Below are positions 58,142-64,000 of a DNA stretch of 64,000 bases, in pieces. The stretch comes from Moniliophthora roreri. Its lineage: Eukaryota; Basidiomycota; Agaricomycetes; Agaricales; Marasmiaceae. The notes below the pieces were generated by a model. That model was given only the letters and a program-made list of their open reading frames with translations. It had not been told where the DNA came from and searched no databases. The stretch covers positions 186,001 to 250,000 of the forward strand of contig LATX02000209.1 in the NCBI GenBank assembly GCA_001466705.2. Direction: 5' to 3'. Position 1 is the first letter of the stretch; the number at the start of each line of letters is the position of its first letter. A program made the translations under genes and the position numbers.

Positions 58142-58640
58142 CTAGTCGTATTCCGCAAACTGCAACTCGCCAGAAGCCAGCACTTCTACCTTTTGCCGGT
58201 GAAGCTTGAAGTATGCACGCCGACGATCTTCTTCGGCTTCAGCATGTCCTTCTACCGCATCTTCCCTAATGCCACCCCTAACCTCTTTCGATGCCTCTCT
58301 GACTTCGTAAACTCTGAATCACAGCGCCCAGTTGAGCGTCTATAATCGCGACACCCGTCTGCGTCGGCCTCGATCCCCGTTGTATTGTTTCATGTCCAGA
58401 ACAACCCCGTATGTACGGTAGATCGTACCGAGGGCTTATACAGAGAACGATACCGTCGGTAGTAGCCAGCGATGAGTCTCATCCTGTGCCAGGGATCATA
58501 GAAGGTCATTCGCGTATTGATTGACGAGGTGGATGCGGTAAGGCCAAAAAGGTGCTAAGAGTATCGGTGGGATGACTACCATCGACAAGGTTTTTGGCTC
58601 CTCCGGATACACCGCAACCTTTAAAAAGGTGTTAGATGAA
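58142..58640 (-). CDS. Hypothetical protein, 3' exons only
   Basis: A coherent final exon on the minus strand encodes VYEVREASKEVRGGIREDAV then EEDRRRAYFKLHRQKVEVLA and ends QFAEYD before TAG at 58142. Upstream in other frames, MVVIPPILLAPFWPYRIHLV and GTIYRTYGVVLDMKQYNGDR look like exons of the same gene, separated by likely introns. I could not fix the splice sites or the start, and no family is recognised. 58641-59336 may hold further 5' exons (for example KAVERFLGVQYASDRLNVG near 58800) or be intergenic. Confidence 0.3.
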
Positions 58641-59336
58641 CTCTTAGAGTAGACTTGCACGAACGGACCATAGTCGTCAAAAGACGTTTGTCAGCTCCGA
58701 GACGAAGATGTCTTTAACCTGAGATATTTACTCAGTGCGGTAGCTGGAGGCCCAAAAGCGTCGAGGCTGCTTACCTTTCCTACATTCAGTCTGTCAGAGG
58801 CATATTGGACACCCAAGAAGCGTTCTACAGCCTTGATGCTCAGCAATCTCAGTGGTCCCGGCCAACAGCCTCCCCTACTGGCTGTTGGGCAAGTGTATTC
58901 TTCGTATGCAGAACAGGTAGGGCAGCGTCGGGTATGAACTAGGGTAGGTGGATATCTCGGTTATGAACGCGTTAGTCGGTACATGGAAGCGAAGGAAAAG
59001 ATAACGCCAGCGCCTATTCCATTTCCTGCTCTCACATGTACTTTCATCTACCCTCATCCGGAACACCGCAGAAAACACTCGCAAAGTGCTGTCGACAAGC
59101 TCTGGTATCAGACTTTAGGTTATGAAAAGGAAAGGTGCCACTGGATGCGGTGCGTATTATGCGTTTGTGGTGTTTTTATCACCACTGGACCGCTGACTTT
59201 TTCCTTTTCCTTGTCTCCTCGGTTCAGCAATGCTCAAAATTCATGTGATGAACCGATATTCGGGTGCCCACCGGAAACCTCAGTAGAGCCATATATAACT
59301 GAAGTCTCGAGATGATTTCCCAGGTTGCAGGTTGCA

Positions 59337-61012
59337 ATGTGGGCTCGAGCTCTATTTGTCTTCATCATATCCGCGGTAGCAGTCAAGTCAGAACATAACC
59401 CTCAGGAAGTACTGAGAGCCAATACGGATAATGCTGTTGAAAAATGCGTACGTTTCCGTTGCGTCCAAGTTTATCGCGCGTTCATATCCTGTTTCTGTTA
59501 GTGCTCTGACCTCACTCAACGCTGGCCGGCCCTTGTCAGCTTTACCAACGAAGGAAGTCACTACTACGCTGTACAACAAGCCGAACAACAGCCCCGCTGT
59601 CGCTTCACACCCTTGTCGTCTCAACACGTGTCAACTGTCGTCGGTCTGCTTAGCCAAAACAGCTGCCGATTTGCTGTTCGGTCTGGCGGACATGGGCTTT
59701 GGGCTGGCATGTCGAATATCGATAATGGGGTGGTTATTGACTTGACAAAGATGCGTGGTGTTGAAGTTAAACCCGAGCAAAATATGGTTACGCTCGAACC
59801 AGGCTCGACCTGGGAGGAGGTGTACAGGGCTCTGGAGCGTTGGAATATCACCGTAGGAGGTGGTCGAGTCTCCTCGGTTGGTGTCGGAGGGTTCATGATG
59901 GGTGGTAAGTACTCCGTTACAATCCCAAGATAAAGCCTTTCTCAACGCTGCTACACATACAGGTGGTATCAGCTTTCTTTCCTACGAGCAAGGCTTCGCC
60001 AGCGACAATGTTATCAATTACGAAATCGTCTTGTCAGACGGCACTATCGTGAACGCCAACGCCAATTCACATCCCGATCTATACTGGGCTCTCAAGCTGG
60101 GAAGCACCAACTACGGCATCGTCACTCGTTTTGATATGTTCACATCCCCTCTGTCGTCCAAGATATCAGCTGGAGTTCAAGTTTTCGATCTTTCGAAAGA
60201 CGTCCAAGGGTTACTGCTCGAGAAATGGTTCTCATACATCGACAATCTCTCCTCGGATACCAAAGAGGCTGCATGGGTATTTTTAGCTCCGAAATCACGG
60301 CAGATCGGCCTTGTACGTGCCAATCTGGAATCGGAACTTTTACCTTATCCCTCCATAACGCCTGTCACCGATACCACGCAGCTGTTATCTCTGGCGGATT
60401 TCACAAAGAGCATCGAAGCTATCGCTGGGCTGGGCAAGCGCACGAGCTGGTACACCATCACCATATTGGCTGATCTTGCCTTGATGGATGATTCGTTTTC
60501 CCTGATGCAGGATGCATCGGGCACGTTTGAGAAAAGCGGAGCAGAGCTATATTGTACGGTGCAACCCATCAGCAAGGGGTTCATTGCTGCCAGCCGGGAT
60601 AATCCAGTACATAACGTCTTAGCAGAGCAGGACAGTGACCTTGTTCGTACGTATATCACGGATTTGCTCGCGGTTATCAGCGATATTCATGTTCTCATCC
60701 ATAGTTACCATTTGGGGCGCACTATGGGATGATCCAGCTCAAGACACTCTAGTAGGTGAAGCACTCGTCAAATTTGGTGAATCAGTTGAAGGGATGGCTC
60801 GTCAACGTGGTCTATTGAATGAGTTTGTGTACCTCAACTATGCACACGAGCATCAGAAAGTGTATGAGCGGTCAATCAGTAGGGAGAAGCTAGCGAGGAT
60901 GGTTCGGATCAAGGAAAAGTACGACAAGGGAGATGTATTCGGAAGGTTGTGGCAGGGTGGCTATAAGCTTCCCAAAGGTTCGAGCGATGGTGGCCACAGG
61001 ACGGAGCTGTAG
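59337..61012 (+). CDS. Secreted BBE-type FAD-linked oxidase
   Basis: A berberine-bridge-enzyme-like flavoprotein (FAD-binding PCMH domain). ATG at 59337 gives MWARALFVFIISAVAVKS, a clear secretion signal. After an intron comes CSDLTQRWPALVSFTNEGSH. The FAD domain shows STVVGLLSQNSCRFAVRSGG with the following His (RSGGHG), the usual site of covalent FAD attachment. GVVIDLTKMRGVEV, NITVGGGRVSSVGVGGFMMG and GISFLSYEQGFASDNVINYE follow, then VLSDGTIVNANANSHPDLYW, LKLGSTNYGIVTRFDMFT and the substrate domain. The C-terminal BBE motif is FVYLNYAHEHQKVYERS and FGRLWQGGYKLPKGS. At least four introns. Substrate unknown; such enzymes oxidise sugars or alcohols of secondary metabolites. The second Cys of bicovalent members was not identified with confidence. 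Confidence 0.85.
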
Positions 61013-61286
61013 CTTTTCATAATGTCAAAACGTACTTGCAGGAACTTCACGTTTTGTCAACATGTATTCTTTTCATCTTCCTGGGCGAATCCAAATGAGG
61101 GTTATGGAAGCAGACGAATAATCATAAGAACCTAGAATACATTACAGAGCTCAATGAGCTCGACGTTTAGTGTATCTACAGTGCAAAAGCAGACGATAAT
61201 AATGATAACAAGAAATCGGCGAAATGGTAATCTGCACAGTTGAGCGATGTAAGTAGAGGACCGGGAAATGTTTAGCGCCAACATAC

Positions 61287-64000
61287 CTATGCAAAATCAT
61301 TCTCCGTCAGTAACCTTCCGTGCACCATCTTGCCCAGGTGTGTTGGCAGGTATCCGGTCCCTTTCCTTCGCAAACCAATGAGTTCCTGCAGGAAGGGAAC
61401 AGGACTCTCGACGAAACGGCATCCTTCCAATCCACATCGCGTTCTAAATGCCCCCGGACGTATGAATCCATCGCTTTGCACCGGATAAGGCTCCGTGTCA
61501 TCAGTAGTGTCCATGATCGGCAAATCACCCGTCTGTAGACCCAGGAAGTTACACAGTTTCTCATAAACCTCGTAGCTATCCAGGTAAAGTTGACCAGCGA
61601 ATAGGTTAAGTTGTGAGATGATGTTCGCTGGTGGTACCTCGTGATTTGAGGAACTGAATAGAATAGGAGGTCATCGACAGATTCCATGTCCTTTGTGACT
61701 CGAGCGGCATACACATGAAGATTGACATTGTCGCTGTCACGAATTTCGGGAAGGAGACGGTTGGCTTCATATGGACTGATAACGACGAGGACATTGTTCT
61801 TCTTATACCTGCGGCTTGTGAGGATCCAAGTGACAGGTCGCAAATACTCGGCGTTTCCACGTTCTACCACGTCTTTATGAGAAATTGTCGTTGCAAAGTC
61901 GGTGGTGACCAAGAGACCGGGACTCCAAACATCTTGGCCGTTCGAAGGTGCCCTCTTCACTACTCCATCCAGCGAGGCATACATGGGTATAAAGCCTCTT
62001 CTGAATACTTCACCCTGCCCATTTCCAGGTAGAATGCCAGTCGATACAAACTCTTCCAGACCTGGCGAAGTGTGATGCTTTGCTCGCTCCACTTTCGGAG
62101 GCCTCTCGATCTCAGTTTCCTGTTCAATCTCGTGGTTCACCTCCCTCTCCTGTTCTTCGTCAACATCATTCTCCCCGATCGCCCTCACACCAAGCATTTC
62201 CAACCGCTCTCGAAGCTCTGGAATAGCATAGATCGCCTCTCGCATGTTCAAGTCACTACCACCTACACCATTGGCGGCAGGACCCGTTATCACTCCGTAC
62301 ATCTTTTCCAAGGTACGAGCCTCGTCGCGCACCCAGAACTTTCTGAGTATGTCAATGTCTGGTGTCATCACTTCATCTTGACCTGTCTTTGTAATGTCGC
62401 ACTCAGATGCGAAGTCGTCCCATGCCTTTCGCCTTCGCAGGTAGTCCCAGCCCTGCTCGGCCCAATGAGGGAGATGACGCATGATATCCCGACAGGTCTC
62501 ATAGATGGCCCACCGGAGGATGTCCTCAGTGTGAACTGGCTTGCTGAAAGGGACTGCCCGGGTACCACCATTGTGTTGAGACTGTGCAGGACGTGACTTG
62601 CGGATGCTTCGGTCAATCTCATCTGGAGCGAAGAATATGACAGATTGACCGAAACCGAGTTTTCGCATTCGCATGCAGCCTAGCAGGACATGCGGTGAGA
62701 AATAGACTACGATGAAGCATCCTTTGGCTCACCTTGGATTAATCGGTCTTTGGTGACCTTCGGTCCTAATGTTACTGCTGCTCTTGAGTTGGCTGGTAGC
62801 TTCAAGTCGGTTCCTCGAGTGTGTGCATCGTCAAGATACACGAGGCACTGCTCAAGCTGGCCCTTGAATGGTGAAGATAATAGTGGTTCCTCCGCTCCAT
62901 CTTGTGTCACGACCGTCATCTCATCTTTGTCATTGAAGAAAATTGCAGCCGCCATATCTTTTCGTAAAGTGAGCCAGTACTTGGCCAAATCCTTATTCTG
63001 AAGATCGAGCATTTGCGCCCCAACATCCAAAAGGACTTGAACTGGGTCCTCTGAAGTTTCTTCCGTAAGATACTCAATGAATTGTTGCACAGGTAGACGT
63101 CCGCCGTTCGGAAGAGCTGCACATCGATAATGATCGTTCTCTCGTCGAAGGAGATATGTCAGAACCTTGGCGTTTGTACCACTCTGCTGCAGCGGATCTT
63201 CCTGTGAGATTGAAGTCGGAAGTAGGAATCGATTGTCATTGGTGCCACTGAACCCAGTCGTAAGATGACCGGATTTTGACTCGGCAAGATCCCAGCCTGA
63301 TGTAGACAGCTTGTAAGGGAATTCCTTAGCGGCCTTTGGAAAGACGACGTGCGAAAGGTAGAAATCTATAACGGTCTTGCGCTTACTGAAGAGGGGAACA
63401 ATGTGGTTGCTGTGTTGGTCGGCGTCATCAGTGTTGACACCATTGAGGGTTTGGAGGTGGATAGGGACATCGGTGTCACCATCTACCCACGACTCATACT
63501 CAAGTGGAGGATTATCGAGTTTGAAGAGGATCTCAAAGCAGAGCTTCAACTGCGCGGAGGTGAGCCCTTGATAATAGTACGTTAACGTTGTGAGCGTTAG
63601 GGCGACGTCTGGATGCCCAAATTCAGCCCGAATAGACGGTACATCTTTCGCGCGATATGGAACTGCGAGCAAGGAACGGCTAAGGTCCAAGCCATAGTCG
63701 ACACGGTACTGCCTCTCCTTCAAAGAGTACAGCAATATACCATGCGCTATTAGACCTCTCAGGAGGAGAAGATGCTTCCAGTCGTTCCCAGTTCCACAAT
63801 AACCCTTCAGTTGTACCACAACCTCATCAGTGACTTTTGGCGATGTGATGAATTGCCGTGCGAGGTCTTGAACAGCTTCAGGGAGGAAGCGTACATTGAA
63901 ACTGGAAAGTCTTCCATTGAAAATCTCGGAAACGACGTTCTCGATCAGTTCGCGGCCCGCTTTTGCGTCAATGACACGAACGGGCGCAAAGCTTCCGCTG
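61287..64000 (-). CDS. Very large DUF3638/DUF3645 protein, C-terminal part (partial at right edge)
   Basis: The 3' part of a gene that continues past the window. It belongs to the fungal proteins with DUF3638 and DUF3645, usually about 3,000 residues and sometimes annotated as ubiquitinyl hydrolases, though function is not established. The reading enters at 64000 (RVIDAKAGRELIENVVSEIF) and includes EVVVQLKGYCGTGNDWKHLL, YRVDYGLDLSRSLLAVPYRA and the diagnostic QCLVYLDDAHTRGTDLKLP. After an intron it continues CMRMRKLGFGQSVIFFAPDE. A charged linker (EEQEREVNHEIEQETEIERP) separates a C-terminal region with PVTWILTSRRYKKNNVLVVI. It ends GRLLTENDFA with stop at 61287. At least three introns; no lesion seen in the visible 900 or so codons. 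Confidence 0.75.

Noticed and set aside
1..64000. Biosynthetic gene cluster including permeases, epoxide hydrolase, FAD oxidase and hydrolase
   Set aside because: These genes are spread over 60 kb among housekeeping genes, and no core synthase (polyketide, nonribosomal peptide or terpene) was found.
1..64000. CRISPR array, prophage, rRNA or prokaryotic operon
   Set aside because: No regularly spaced repeats of that type, no such genes, and the intron structure is clearly fungal.

Overview
This window looks like nuclear DNA of a mushroom-forming basidiomycete (Agaricomycetes). Genes are split by many introns of about 45-60 bases with GT...AG ends, both strands are densely used, and several families are typical of that group: a DUF6533-type membrane protein, a DUF6535 membrane protein, and repeated monocarboxylate-type MFS permeases. 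No bacterial, viral or organellar gene structure was seen. All exon models were read by eye from splice signals and family motifs, so exon borders are approximate.

Layout. 0.9-4.8 kb and 15.5-22.3 kb hold five related MFS permease copies plus a sixth N-terminal fragment. Each carries at least one visible disabling lesion. They descend from a divergent gene pair that was duplicated as a block together with its shared promoter. Between them lie an apparently intact DUF6533-type membrane protein (5.5-7.0 kb), an intact MFS monocarboxylate-type permease (9.1-10.9 kb), an alpha/beta hydrolase with Cys in place of the nucleophile Ser (11.7-13.1 kb) and a small hypothetical gene (13.6-14.1 kb).

22.4-32.3 kb is a conserved housekeeping block: a hypothetical protein, a RUD3-type golgin, the N-terminal CNH part of a Vps3/Vps39-type tether that looks truncated, an SDS23-like CBS protein, a p31comet-like protein and a mitochondrial PPR-like protein. 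Directly after it comes a 1,559-base stretch (32256-33814) with no CpG at all, carrying splice signals of an unidentified minus-strand gene relic.

35.5-38.0 kb holds a GH99/GH71-like glycoside hydrolase with a long Ser/Pro-rich tail. 40.1-41.4 kb holds a METTL25-like methyltransferase cut off at an N base. 41.4-45.8 kb is repeat-rich and partly CpG-poor, with two more Ns, a direct repeat abutting one of them and an inverted-repeat-bounded segment. 46.2-64 kb is again gene-dense: a DUF6535 membrane protein, a Gal80-like oxidoreductase, a class I cyclic-nucleotide phosphodiesterase, an epoxide hydrolase, a secreted BBE-type FAD oxidase, and the C-terminal part of a very large DUF3638/DUF3645 protein running off the right edge.

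The genes do not form an obvious pathway cluster. The notable structure is in the accessory DNA: the decayed permease family with a conserved promoter box, a four-copy dispersed repeat with inverted TTACGAGTCCG ends, and the CpG-free block.
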